This document shows, one piece after another, positions 1-11,388 of a stretch of DNA of 64,000 bases. Each line of letters opens with the position of its first letter. Positions within the stretch are counted from its first letter, which is position 1. The DNA comes from Oryzias latipes (lineage: Eukaryota > Chordata > Actinopteri > Beloniformes > Adrianichthyidae): positions 11,125,983-11,189,982 of the forward strand of contig NC_019859.2 of the NCBI RefSeq assembly GCF_002234675.1. The letters are read 5' to 3'. Both the position numbers and the translations under genes were made by a program. The notes below the pieces were generated by a model. The model was not told where the DNA came from and made no database searches. It saw only the letters and a program-made list of their open reading frames with translations.

Positions 1-426
1 ATGCAGAAGACCAAAGGGATATGAACTCAAAGTAAATCAATTTTGGGGGGGGGGACGAAAACGCTTTACTATCTGGGTCTATTTAATGTCAACACCCTTT
101 TCCTTTTCATCTACCAAAATGTATGATCCAAAGTTCAGATCTGACTGTTTAAATATTTGGATTGTAAAGAGTTATAGAGATAACCTGGGGAACATGCATC
201 ATCAGGTGGAGTTGTTTACCCTCAACAAAAAAATAGACAAAACATATGTAGGAAGGTATGAAAATAATCACACAGGAAAAGCAGTTTTTCAAGAAAGATT
301 TTTAAAATTCAGCTGATAGGAATAGTACAACAGGTATGACCCAGAACTATCAAACTAATTTTTATTTAAAACCTTTATTTCTGAATTTTTTTCCCCTTTC
401 GAAACCTGTGGCGTGTTAACTTTGCG
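1..426. other. 3' flank of lipocalin gene A
   Basis: No coding exon is visible. Two minus-strand AATAAA hexamers (361-366 and 374-379) are the probable polyadenylation signals of gene A. The far left is AT-rich with a G10 run near 45 and no recognisable gene. Confidence 0.5.
374..379 (-). terminator. Probable poly(A) signal of lipocalin gene A
   Basis: AATAAA on the minus strand about 50 bp downstream of the gene A stop codon. A second hexamer is at 361-366. Assigned by position and sequence only. Confidence 0.5.
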
Positions 427-3388
427 TCACTGAGTGGATAACTGTGAAGACCCCATGTCGATGAGTTTCTGCACTTCTGTTTCATTTCTCAAAGTCTTGT
501 CCAGTTGGTCAAAATCCAAGAGGCTCAGCTTGCTGGTCAAATCGACGCTATTTGAGCTGTCGGACGAAGGATCTGGACAAAGTTCTGAGAGGAGAAGAAG
601 AGCAGAGCTTAACAAACACAAGAGACATAATAAGAGCCTTTTCCTGTGTATTTATATTTTCCCTTTTAGTTTCTTTTCCTCAATCGATCAAATATACTTA
701 AATGTGTTAAATTAGGTCACCACAAGATGCATCACGTTGATTTATTTGAGGAGCTACACCCAACACAAAACACAACACATCTTATTATGGCAAAGCAGAT
801 CTATCCTTTTTATTTTTTTTAGAAAGACATTCAGACTATTTTGTAAATAAATATATATGTTCAGATGAACTACATGAGAACAGGTTTATGGGAAACTCCT
901 TTTTTTCCTTCCTTTACCCATAAAAATACTATACAACAGTGGTCTGCCCAGCCACATGTCATCATCATCATGATTTATTTTATTTATAAAGCACCTTCCA
1001 CCACCAGCCAAGGAGACCCAAAGTGCTGTACACGTGGAGAACAAAACCTAAAAGAATTAAAAGTATAAAACCAAACTAAAACATCTTTTTTTTAAACTCT
1101 CCAAGAGGGAGACCTCTCCATTTTCGGTAGCAACTGATTTCATAGTTTAGGAACCAAAACAGCAAACTCACGCTCCCCCAAAAACTTACGTTTGGTTCTG
1201 GGAACCATTAACACAAACTGGTCAGTGGAACGTTAGGACTCTAGAAGGGAATATTTTAAAAGCAGACTGGAGAGGTAAGAAGGTGTCGTACCTGCCAGGG
1301 ACTTAAGGACCAGAATTGTAATACAAAGCAAGTATTGCACTGGCAGTCAGTTCAAAGAGACCTAGATCTGTGTTATTCTTGGCCCCCAGAATAAATCTGG
1401 CTGCTGTGTTTTGGACATGTGGCTCTGGATCCTGAGGTTTTCATTTTAATAAGTTACTGTAAAGTGGAAAAAAAAGTAAAAAAAAGAAAAAAAGATTTTG
1501 ACAGAGTTTGGAGCACTTTGTTCCACGGAAAATCAATTAGAAGTCAGATAGCACGACCAGAATTAAGGGCCACCAGAATATGAGACAATTTATTAATTTT
1601 TAACAAAGTCAAGGATTTAAAGTGCAAAGAAAATGCACTATGGGTCATTTCTCTTTAAATTTTAAGTATGCCAAAAAAATAATTTGTGTTTATCACAATA
1701 ACAATAACATACATACAAGTCCTTGTCTTATTTTCTAAAGGTTGAAGTAAAACGTTGTGTTTTTTTTTTAAACTTGTTTAAAAAAAAAAACAATCAGAAG
1801 CTCCTACCTTTCTTTGAATCCAGAAAGATGAATTGAGGTAAGTTCAGACACTCTGTCTGCCTTTTAAACTCTTCCTTCTCAGCAGCAGAGACCTCCCTTC
1901 TCCTGCCTGGCAGACAGAAATGGGGTCAAAAACAAGCTCAACGTCTCCCCAAACCTGATTGTGAGGTTTTAAATAAATGAGAAGAATGTAAAATGATGGG
2001 AGGAACCATCTCAAGTTCTCCTTAGTGTGGTAGTTAAAAGAAAATACACAGAATTTACCATTTCTATTTAGAATCACACCAAGTTGATAAATGTGCAGTT
2101 TTTACTGAACTCCTGCCTACATTTGTTTATTGATTTTTTGTTTTTTTTTTGGTCTGGCATTCATTTACATGAACTGGTAGGTTTAACATGTTGCATTGCC
2201 ATTTAGTATTATTTTTTTCACAGCTGTAATGTCTTGTCTGGCACTTTCAAACTCAAACCTATACCAGCTCAGTGGCCTCAATCGGGCCTTAGAGTAGTTT
2301 GTCCATGTTGGCTCTAAAACCTATGGAAGAAAACATTTTAACATCAAGCAATTTGTTATTTTTAAAAGCCTTGCCGCAGAGTTTTGAACGAGTTGCAGAC
2401 ATTTTCAAGTTTTTGTTAATTACAAAAATCTGAATGAGAAGAAATTACAGCATGATTAATCATCTCCAGGTCAGACGTTCCTCAGATGGTACAGAGAACA
2501 ACAGAACCCCTGAGTTTCTGGCACTCGCCCGGACAGAGGAGCTCAGGGAGAGTTATTTTATTTTCTGGGGAGAACAACAGCCTCCACCTTTCTACAAAGC
2601 ATTTCTTCATTTCCCAGACAGAAAGATCTAGGAAATAAAGGAAGAATGACAGTAAGAAGGGAAAGAGTAGACAACTTAGTTCTTACTGAGAAACTGGAGG
2701 TTGGAGTACAAGCTTCCTCCAAAGCTGAAGTTTGAGTTAAAAACAAGACAGTCAGGACAGCTGGTCCTCAACAGAACAGTCCTGCTTTTGATTGGATACA
2801 CTGAGGATTGAGATGTACAAAAAAATACAATTAAAATGGCTATTTTAAAATATGTATTTTATGTTTTAATCTCTGTTCAGAGCTACTCACCCATGTGAAA
2901 AGCGTTGTTTCTCAGTGTATAACTTGATGACACACGCGTGCAAATACCAAATCTTCAAAAAAAAAAAGAATAGCTTAGATTGAATACAAAACACAAAAAA
3001 ATGTGGGATTACCTTTAAAAACAAAATACAAAGGAGCATGAAAATTACGATTTTTGGATCTGAGTAAACATGATGCTGTCTTCCTGGTCAGCTGCAGTGA
3101 GGTTTAACCAGACAGAGTCCACAAACATCTTTGTCATCAAAGCCGATGAGGGTACGTCGGTGCTCTCTCCTATAAACACCCATTTTCCGAGTATCTAAAA
3201 CAGACATCACTGACTGTGAACATAGAAACCAAAACTCCCTGAAAGTCCATCAGCTATACAGATGTTTTTACCTCCTCCCTTGCTGGGAGGTGGAGATGCT
3301 GCACCAGTTCTTCACAGTTGCTCACAGGAGCCGACTGTCCTGCAGACAGCAGACAGATCACAGCCAAAGCAACACCAATCAGCTCCAT
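427..3388 (-). CDS. Secreted lipocalin, TBT-bp/PSTBP-like (gene A)
   Basis: Six coding exons on the minus strand: 3388-3272, 3194-3049, 2952-2891, 2800-2687, 1906-1808, 584-427. They join in phase to 231 codons plus stop. Residues 1 to about 20 form a signal peptide (MELIGVALAVICLLSAGQSA). Exon 2 opens with the lipocalin G-x-W motif (ILGKWVFIGES) and has an NLT glycosylation sequon. Exon 4 carries the paired cysteines SCPDCLV, followed by a second sequon (NFS). The set looks like fish tributyltin-binding and pufferfish saxitoxin/tetrodotoxin-binding proteins, which are plasma carriers of small hydrophobic ligands; related orosomucoid-like lipocalins are the alternative. Exon sizes and phases match the neighbouring gene B almost exactly (117, 146, 62, 114, 99, 158 bp), so the two are tandem duplicates. 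A minus-strand AATAAA at 374-379 lies about 50 bp past the stop. I am sure of the exon chain and lipocalin fold, less sure of ligand and name. Confidence 0.78.
959..1440. repeat. Degenerate interspersed repeat in lipocalin A intron 5
   Basis: This stretch of the 1.2 kb intron contains phrases typical of fish retroelement 3' tails (tttataaagcacctt, aaagtgctgtacac) followed by a degenerate body. I see no open reading frame of interest. It was recognised by sequence style, so the family is uncertain. Confidence 0.35.
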
Positions 3389-4535
3389 GATGGCTGAACC
3401 ACAGTTTGTGTGGTCGAGCCTTTTGAGGCCTTTTAAAGCACGGAGACTCAGCAAACACTGTTTACTGTGGTGTTGAAATATTCTTGTTGCAGAGGGGGGG
3501 AAAGGTCAGCAGCGGCAGGGGGGAAAAAACAAAGAAAATTGAGGTTTTTTCTCAATTAAGAAATATTTGTATTTTTACTAAAAAATAGAATCAAAGTGAC
3601 AATATTGAAATGTAAGTCTAACTTTTTGAGGTGGTTAAAAATCTTGATTTGAACAGTCAAGGAAAATATGTAAATTTATGAACAAAAACCATTCAGACAA
3701 TGAAAGAAAGCTTTGTGAAATATAAACCTCTTCATAAACCAAAAAAATAACCGCTGTTTATTGGCTGACGTGCTTCTTCTTTTGGTTAGTCGTATTTATC
3801 AAATCCAACAATAAAACTAAAAGTTGCTGTGCATTTAACAAAGCTGAAAATTGATGCCAATACTTCAAACCCTTCAGTGCCTTTTTCCTGCATTTATTTA
3901 TTATTTATTTATTAAAAATGACAGAGAATAAAAATAACTGCCATAAGCGATTTGTATTTTGATAAAATATCACGTATATTAACGTTGAAATGTTTCCTAA
4001 ATTTGCAAAGTTGGGTAAAATGTTGATTCTTTTTTTGTTGTTGATTCTTTTTACTTTTGCCTGTTAATGATCAGAACGGCGCTCTGTCTCTCTCTTGTGG
4101 CCTCTTACAGAAGTGCATCCTAAAGATCTGCAAATTCAACATATTTGTGATATGGTGTCTCACATTTAAAAAAAAAGAAAATGATGAAAAAGAATTAGTA
4201 AATATAAGAGACAGAAAATATTATTTTGTAAATATTTTATTGAACTTAAAAATTTTTCTTACACTTAAACTAAAATGTATGGTTTTCATACATTTCAAGA
4301 TTTAGAACAAGTTCATGAGGATTTTTACAAAATAAATTTGAACAGAAAAATGTCTCATTTTAGTTAAAATCAGGGTTGACAATTTCTGCTGGTGTTTGGC
4401 TCTCTGTCACATGAATATGAGGGACATGGGATTCCCTGATTTTTTGTAAAAATGATTGCTGGGCCGCCTTACGGGTTCATTTACTTGAACTTTTCGTGTG
4501 TCCGACACCGAGGGAAAGTCAAATGTAATGCACCC
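3389..4535. other. Interval between the two lipocalin genes
   Basis: It holds the promoter side of gene A and the 3' flank of gene B. A minus-strand AATAAA at 4236-4241 could serve gene B. The remainder is AT-rich with short homopolymers, and no further exon was found. No convincing TATA box was identified upstream of gene A. Confidence 0.4.
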
Positions 4536-6961
4536 TCAGTTCACAAAAAAATCAAAAACAGCATCCAGGAATCTGGCCACACGTTGTCCGGTCTTGGCCT
4601 CCAACAAGGAGTTCAGGGCACTCAGGCCGTCAGAGCGAGGGATGTTGTCGGGACACATTTCTGCGTGCACACATGTGAGTTAGAAACACAACAGCTGTGT
4701 GGACACGAGCAAAGTGCTGAGAGTCTCACCGTGGTTTGGATCTAAAATGATGGGAGGAACCATCTCAAGACATTCTGCTTGTTCCCTTAACATCTCCAGA
4801 GCAGCAGGCGGGACATTTCTGCTCCTACCTAGAAATCCAGATGTTTACAAGAATGACTGTCATAAAATTGATTGGCTGAGTGTTAAATCGTTGAATGTAT
4901 GTCTCTTACTAAACATTAGAAGGCTGGTAAATTCATCGGGCCCAGAAACAATTTCCTCAGCAGCAACCAGACAGTCTGGGCACTCAGTTGGCAGATAGAT
5001 TTCCTTCAGATAGAACGGTTTCTCTGTGTTCAAAACCGGGGAGCAGAGTGAAAGGCAGGATCCACAGCTTTAAACAAAGGTCTATTTTTCACTTACCAAT
5101 AACCATTGTGCTGTTTTCAAAAATTACATCATATGATATGCTGGAACACTGGCCAACCCTGGAAATAAAATGTAAAACTATATGTAAAATAATCAATTTT
5201 TTTCCGTTTATTTTATTTAAAAAAAAAAAGCTCTAAATCGTCCCAAGCTGTCTTTTAAAAATTAATATAAGACACAGTTTCATGGCAGACCTTAATTAAA
5301 AATGTTTTATTTTAGAAAATGTATTCTTAATGTAACATTTTTACCTGAAAAAGGCTATACCATCTTAATTTGAATAAAAAAACGTAGTATTAAACCAAAA
5401 AGTCCAACAACGTCTTGATCTATAGCCAGATTTGTTTACTTATTACACATCAAAATTTCTTATTTTGACATATTTGACATATTTTCCAAAAACCAAACTT
5501 CCGTCTCTCAGAGACTCTTATATTAAAGACCCACTCGAATGAAAATGGTGTTTTTAACCCTTGTGCTATCTTAGATGACCCCACCCTTACTTTGACATGT
5601 TCTCCCTACCATGACAAAGGTAGAAAGATTTCATGTAATCCATGGACACCAGTGAAGATCACAAATCATTGAAGAAAAAAGGTTCAGAGCACTGTCTAGT
5701 GGGTCTAGATGACCCAACTCCCAATGGTAAAGTGCCTAGGATAGCACAAGGATTAACACATTCTTGTAGAATTCTTCATAAATAACATTAAGCTCTATTC
5801 GCGTTTGAGCATTTCTTCATTCAACTTGTGAATTAGGAGCAGACACATGAAAGCTTGTAGGTGTGATGCAGGACCTACTACGGCCAGTCCCCAAGCTCCA
5901 TGTCAAGTTAATTAAACAAAAACGGCTAAAATTTCAAGTTTCCTGTGTATTATTTTATCTGTTTTGCTAAAACTCTGTTGGCAATTTAGCAGGAAATGTC
6001 TAGTTTTGCTTTAAAATCCTCTGGTCTGCAGTACGAGGAAGAAGCTGTTTAGTTTACATCTTCTGCGTCTGGACGAGGTTGAGGACGTTGCTTTGGGAGG
6101 TGACAGTCAGGTTCAACCAGGCGCTGGACATCATGTGGGCCAGGGAGCGGCTTCCTGGGATGTTGGAGCTCCCCCCAATGTAAATCCATTTACCCAGCAT
6201 CTGAGGAACACGCACACACACACACAACCCACCCACACGCACGCACAGACACACACACACACACACACACACAAAGGTGAAGCTCAGAGAATACATTTCA
6301 TAGTATGACAGAAAACAGAAACAGAGGAGAAAGCGTCTAAACACTTGGAAATACCTGGAAAACTAATTTTGCACGCATAATACTAATTTGAGGGAACAAT
6401 TGTTTTAATGTCACGTCCAGGGTTGCTTGAAAAGAAGTGGGAGGGAGAGAATTTATATAACCCCACCACTACTATGCTTTACTGTTTTTATCTAGTTATC
6501 ACAATCCGGTTCTTCCAGAGTTTTAATATATCTGTGGCTGGTAATTATATCAAATAACAAGGATGAAGGAACTTTTAATTAAACTAAAATTAAAAAAAAT
6601 TATAAAAAAATAATATATATATATCGTACCATAGATAAAAAATTACCAGGGGTGTAATAATTAATCGATATTAATTGATTTCTATTCCTATCGTTATTGG
6701 AAAAAACCTTTTGGATTGAGACACTGTAGGTTTGTTTTACTATAACATAAAAAGGTTACCGTAAATGTCTTTTCTCCTTTAACTTCAGCTGGTAAAAATT
6801 GAATCAGAAAAAGGTTTTGTGGCTGAAAGAAGAAAGTCACTTACCTCTTCATTACTGACGGCGATTGGTTTTAGCAGACTGTCACACCTGTTGCTCTCAG
6901 AAGCAGAGCGTCCCAGAGGGAGGAGGCAGCTCAGCCACACCAGCACGGCAACACACTTCAT
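4536..6961 (-). CDS. Secreted lipocalin, TBT-bp/PSTBP-like (gene B)
   Basis: Six minus-strand exons: 6961-6845, 6200-6058, 5158-5097, 5023-4910, 4828-4730, 4660-4536, giving 219 codons plus stop with no frame break. The N-terminus (MKCVAVLVWLSCLLPLGRSA) is a signal peptide. Exon 2 starts MLGKWIYIGGS, the lipocalin GxW strand, and holds an NLT sequon. Exon 3 contains GQCSSISYDV and ends near NST. Exon 4 has TECPDCLV, aligned with SCPDCLV in gene A. The last exon ends in an amphipathic helix (ARFLDAVFDFFVN) and is shorter than in gene A (125 against 158 bp). The likely role is a secreted carrier of small hydrophobic ligands in plasma or mucus, by family resemblance only. For exon 4 I used the acceptor at 5024, because the upstream AG near 5058 runs into a stop. 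The exon 2 acceptor is preceded by an imperfect GT repeat. Confidence 0.78.
5523..5890 (+). repeat. Repeat family A, copy 1 (carries a MITE)
   Basis: It starts ttaaagacccactc and continues with the shared phrases aaaatggtgtttttaac, cattcttgtag, catttcttcattcaac and ttaggagcagacac that recur in five other places in this window. The copy is interrupted at a TTAA by the element at 5558-5752, and its right end fades near 5890. It lies in intron 2 of lipocalin gene B. Confidence 0.6.
5558..5752. mobile_element. piggyBac-like MITE, copy 1
   Basis: A 195 bp element with terminal inverted repeats, CCCTTGTGCTATCTTAG at the left and the complement ending GATAGCACAAGGA at the right. It is flanked on both sides by TTAA (5554-5557 and 5753-5756), the target duplication of piggyBac-type transposases. 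The surrounding family A repeat exists elsewhere without it (near 47086: gtgtttttaacatgttcttg), which gives an empty-site comparison. There is no coding capacity, so it is non-autonomous. Confidence 0.75.
6212..6275. repeat. Imperfect CA/GT microsatellite at a splice acceptor
   Basis: An (AC)n tract with variant units on the plus strand, therefore GT/UG-rich in the lipocalin B pre-mRNA. It ends only a few bases upstream of the exon 2 acceptor (exon begins at 6200). Confidence 0.85.
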
Positions 6962-8723
6962 CTTCTGATCTCTTTATCCTGGCTTTCTTCCTGGAGCTCT
7001 TGTGCATTTCACCTGGGTTCTCCACATAGTCATTTAGCTTCTGATGCAACCACAGCAAACAAATCAACAGCCAACAGAGAAAGAACGGAGCAGACTTTGC
7101 TCCTGTTTTGGGTTGATCTGATCACATGGACTTGAGTGCACTGCAGAGGCTGTTATGCTTTTAGAACATTGTGTTTTTTAGTAATTCACTGATTTATATC
7201 AACTAGGCCATTCATTTAACTGTATTTTTATTCACACTAGTTGCAGGAAGATAAAAAACAGAAATGAGTTCTCCTAAAACTATAATTGTAGCCAGTTTAA
7301 AGTACCACCAAACCAAGGATGACTTAGCAACAAAGGCCTTTACTGTGGAGGCATTAAATACTGGTCGTTGTGTCACTTCTACAGCTGTGAAGACAGTCGG
7401 GGCTTAAAAACATCTGCAGGAAAGCTCTGCAACTCTTCTGTTGATCGTTATGAAACCAAAGATTGATTTTGAACTTTGTGCTCATCAGCTCTCCTCTTAA
7501 AATCACGTTTTTTAGTGTTGAAAAAAACTACTGTTAAATTTGATTTTTGAAAATTATTTAACCACTAATTTATATCATATTTAATGGACTGATTGTGTTA
7601 TGTACTATTCGTATAAGTACAATATATTGATTTATGATTAGGAGCAATTATGTCCAGGAGATACATTTTCTTTATTTTCAAATCTATTTACAAATTATTT
7701 TTCTAAATAGATTTGTGTTTATCTTTGTATTTTTCCTTTTTTTTGATCCCTTGAAATAAACTCCATAATTATTCTTCTAAATCATTATTCTATAACCATT
7801 TCTGTAACTTTGTTTACTGTGAAGAACGACTTTGACAAAAACATACACTAAGGATACATGATGCAATAATTCCTTCTTGATCCTAATCATCAGGCACTCC
7901 AAAACCTTAATTTTGATACTCAATCCGTAAGAATAATTTCTGGAATATTGTTATAATCACCGCATTTTGATACTTGAGCTGTGATATTTATAATCATTTC
8001 AGTTTTCTATGTAAACCAAAGGCGATTCATCTTTTTTATTTGATATAATTAACACTTATGGATTTGCTAAGTGATCTACACCTGGTCTGGAAAAGTATAT
8101 ATGTAACTAATTAGGAGGACTGGATTATGACAACCATGTGCAAAATAAACAGTAAAATATAATGGGATAATATACATTTACTCATTTTCAAGCAATTAAA
8201 CTTTCTGACAAACTTTACATTTTAACGTATTCAATGTGTCATGTACTGTAAGTAAAAGAATTTCTATTTATAATTAACAGTAATCATAATAGTATCATTT
8301 TCATGCTGTATATATATGGATATACAAGTTGTTTTTGTGTACTTTTTCAATTCTCCAATTGGGTCATAATTAATCATTCATGGTTTTATGTGTATTTCTT
8401 TTGTCTTCTTTAGAATTTCTTATTTTAATTGATTGAAATAAACTTAAAATAAGCCTGACAGCTCAACGCATTTTCTTCTCACAAAAACCCCCATAAAACT
8501 AAACTTCATTTTTATACTTTTAAGTTAAACATAAACCTTTGAATAACACATTTTAAATCCAAAAAGTCCTAAAATATTCGATAGGTGTCATCACTTTAGC
8601 TGATAAGCTTCTTTTATTAACTTTCGGATGTACAAGTCAACTCTTTTGAGGACCATTATAAGCTTATATTCTTTAAATTTGCTATATTTTTAACTGTAAC
8701 CGTGTCCAAAAGCAGAGAAGTCA
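6962..8723. other. Intergenic, lipocalin B to fip1l1
   Basis: AT-rich sequence with no recognisable exon. The right end of this interval abuts the likely fip1l1 polyadenylation signal at 8724-8729. The first few hundred bases should contain the lipocalin B promoter, but I see no decisive element. Confidence 0.4.
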
Positions 8724-9143
8724 TTTATTCTGAAAGAATGCAAAGACAAAAAGGGTTGTTTTTTTTTTTTATCAAAATTGTGTTTTAATCCAACTCAACA
8801 GGTTTTCTCTCTAGAGGTCTTCATCAGTGACAGGAACTACAAACGAACAGAAATGATGCCGAAAATGGTTCTGAGCGAACGCTGAAAATCAAGATGACTT
8901 TATCCAAAGGACGACATTGATGGATCAAGTCGACGGGGAGCTCCTCGCTCCTTCGTCTCTCTTCATCCACTCTGAAGTGAGGATGGATGACAGCAGGGTG
9001 GAGGAGAATACGGGCTAACAGAAAAAAAAAAAGAGGTGAAATCGACACCTCCACCTGTTGTCTCTTGTTCATGTTCGCCGCCTCTGTGAAGTGTGAGGAC
9101 AAATGGACATCGGAAAGACAAAGCAGAAGGGGGGCGCTCATCT
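8724..9143 (-). other. fip1l1: fip1l1 3' UTR with AATAAA
   Basis: Downstream of the fip1l1 stop (9144-9146) there is a minus-strand AATAAA at 8724-8729, making a 3' UTR of about 400 bases. The plus-strand open frames over 8987-9534 are antisense shadows of the last exon and this UTR. Confidence 0.5.
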
Positions 9144-11356
9144 CTACTCCATGGCCTCCTGGTTCTCCTGGTCGGCGCCGATGTCCTCGCTGGCCTCCTT
9201 CCCCTCCTTGCTCCTCTTGCTCTTTTTGTGTTTGTGCCTCCGGTGGCTGTCTCCCTCCTCGCTGTCATGCCTCCTACGGCTGCTGCTGCTAATGGAAGGA
9301 GAACAACCGAGGTGTGAAGATGGCGGAGGAAGTGAGATCAGCGTGGCACCAAGAGGAAGGAAGGCGTGGGAAGAGGGAGAAGGTGAGAGTGTGGTCGGAG
9401 TAAGGGGGGAAAAGAAGAGGGGGAGGAAGAAAATATGGGAGAACAAAGAGGTGGCAGAAGATTCCATTCATCAGTCCTCTGTCAAGAGAAACTTTTCCTT
9501 TCTAACAAATTATTTTGAAGAAAAAAATGTTTAAGAAAAAAATGACTAAACAGGATAGACATTGTCCTTTTTGTGCCGCATTTCCAGTGTTGGATTCGTA
9601 ACGTCTAGCTGGTAGTCTAAAAGGTTCTGAGTGCCGAGAAAAAAAATCAGGACATTTTTGCAAAAATGTTCATGCTCCATCTATCAATGATAACTTACAT
9701 AAACACACTGCTGAAGCAATCCTGATTGACTCGGCTAAAGTTAGTTCCGTCATCATAGAATCAGAATCAGTAGAATTGTATACATGTCAGCTAAATGATG
9801 AATTTCCAAAGTATGGAGCCTTTTTGTCTTCATACTAACGATGCAGGTATAAAAACCCTTTAACACCAGAGCTGTTGCTCCAATGTTGATGCATTTTGGG
9901 TTATCATAACTCTTCTACTGCTTATGCAGTTAACATCATCTCTACAAATTGTGAAATCTGAGAAAAGCAGCGTTGTGCTAATAGTTTTTTGCTTTCTACG
10001 GCCAGGTACCAACAACTGTCCCACAGACCGGTCCCAGTCTGCCGCCGTGGGTTAAAGTATGCAGGATGAGGAGTTGGTGTTTTTGCTGCATTCCTGTCGC
10101 TAGTCTTGATGGGAAGCAGCAGTGTGCAAAGGTTTACCTGCGAGCAGATTTGTGGCGCCCCTCGTCCTTCTCTCTGTGCCGTCTCTCTCGGTGTCTGTCC
10201 TCCTTCTCTCTGCTCGCCCGGTCGCGGTGGCGCTCTGCATAAACGCGCTCCTGGTACTCACGGTAGCGATAACGCTCCTCGTCACTATGGCGACAGACAC
10301 ACGCAAAAGTCATTGCCCCCGTTTCACCCTGGCAATGAAAAGCAAGCAGCCTATTTGAAGGAGGCAGCAGGTAAATTTAGCACTTTCAGGAAGACAGTCT
10401 CCTCTTCAATGACTGTGTGTCCTGAAGAGGATCAGGACAGACACCCGTCTCATGTATCAAGCTGGCGCATTGCTATAAAAAACTGAGAGTGGCTCAAATG
10501 AAATTCTGCCCGATGGTGGAGGCGGAGAGGTTGGCATCGCTGACCTGGTGTAGTTCACAGCTGAGGGGCTGTGCTCCCGCTCTCGCTCCCGGTCGTGTGT
10601 CCTCTCCCGGGGTCTGTCTCTCTCCTTCTCCCTCTTATCCTCTCGACGGGGATAATAGTCCCAGGGCTTGGTGTTGTCCATCATCACGGGCCACGGTGGA
10701 GGGACACCGCCGCCCATAGGTGGAGGATAAGCACCTGGAAGGACAGAAGGTGGGAAATGAAATCCAAAAATGTTCTAGAAAAAGACTATTTTTTTTTAAA
10801 TACTGCAGTGCAGCTGGGGGGGTAGGGTGGAGTTTTACCCTGAGGAAATGGATATGGAGGAACAGAGCGGCCGTCATAACCTCCAGCATGGCTGCGGAAG
10901 AAACAAGAAATTACATCTGAGAGATCCTGCTGTGCCTCCATTATGAAAAACTAAATTAAATGTCGAATAAAAATTCTATGTATTTATTCTGAGGTAAAAT
11001 TAGCAAAAAAAGAATTTTGTTTTAACTTTTATTTTAAAAGGATTAGTTCCTTAATGCCTTCTATTCTTCAGAATTAAGCACATTTTGTTTTAATTCATCA
11101 CCTGCGCAGACTAGTAAGGTTTTTTATTATTTTAAATTAAAATGTAATAAAAAAATTCTACTGCATTTATTGTTCTCGCTGGATGATTTGTGTTTTACTT
11201 TCATGACAGTTTTTGTTTGGTTCAAAAAATCATTTTATGCATTTTGACAGTGCTACCTGTATGAAAAAATAACCCCTCTTGTTAAAGTAAAATATGTCCA
11301 ACACAAGAGGCCCTCAGTTCTCATCTGCCTGCCCAGCTGTTGGACAGGACAAGTTG

Positions 11357-11388
<32 letters not shown>

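Noticed and set aside
2558-2630. Candidate lipocalin A exon reading GECQKLRGSVVLCTI after a good acceptor
   Set aside because: It ends in a stop and breaks the phase to the next exon. The exon at 2687-2800 (with SCPDCLV) has the correct 114 bp length and phase and matches the paralogue.
8987-9534. Plus-strand open frames of 101 and 143 codons
   Set aside because: Antisense to the fip1l1 last exon and 3' UTR; low-complexity composition and no domain.
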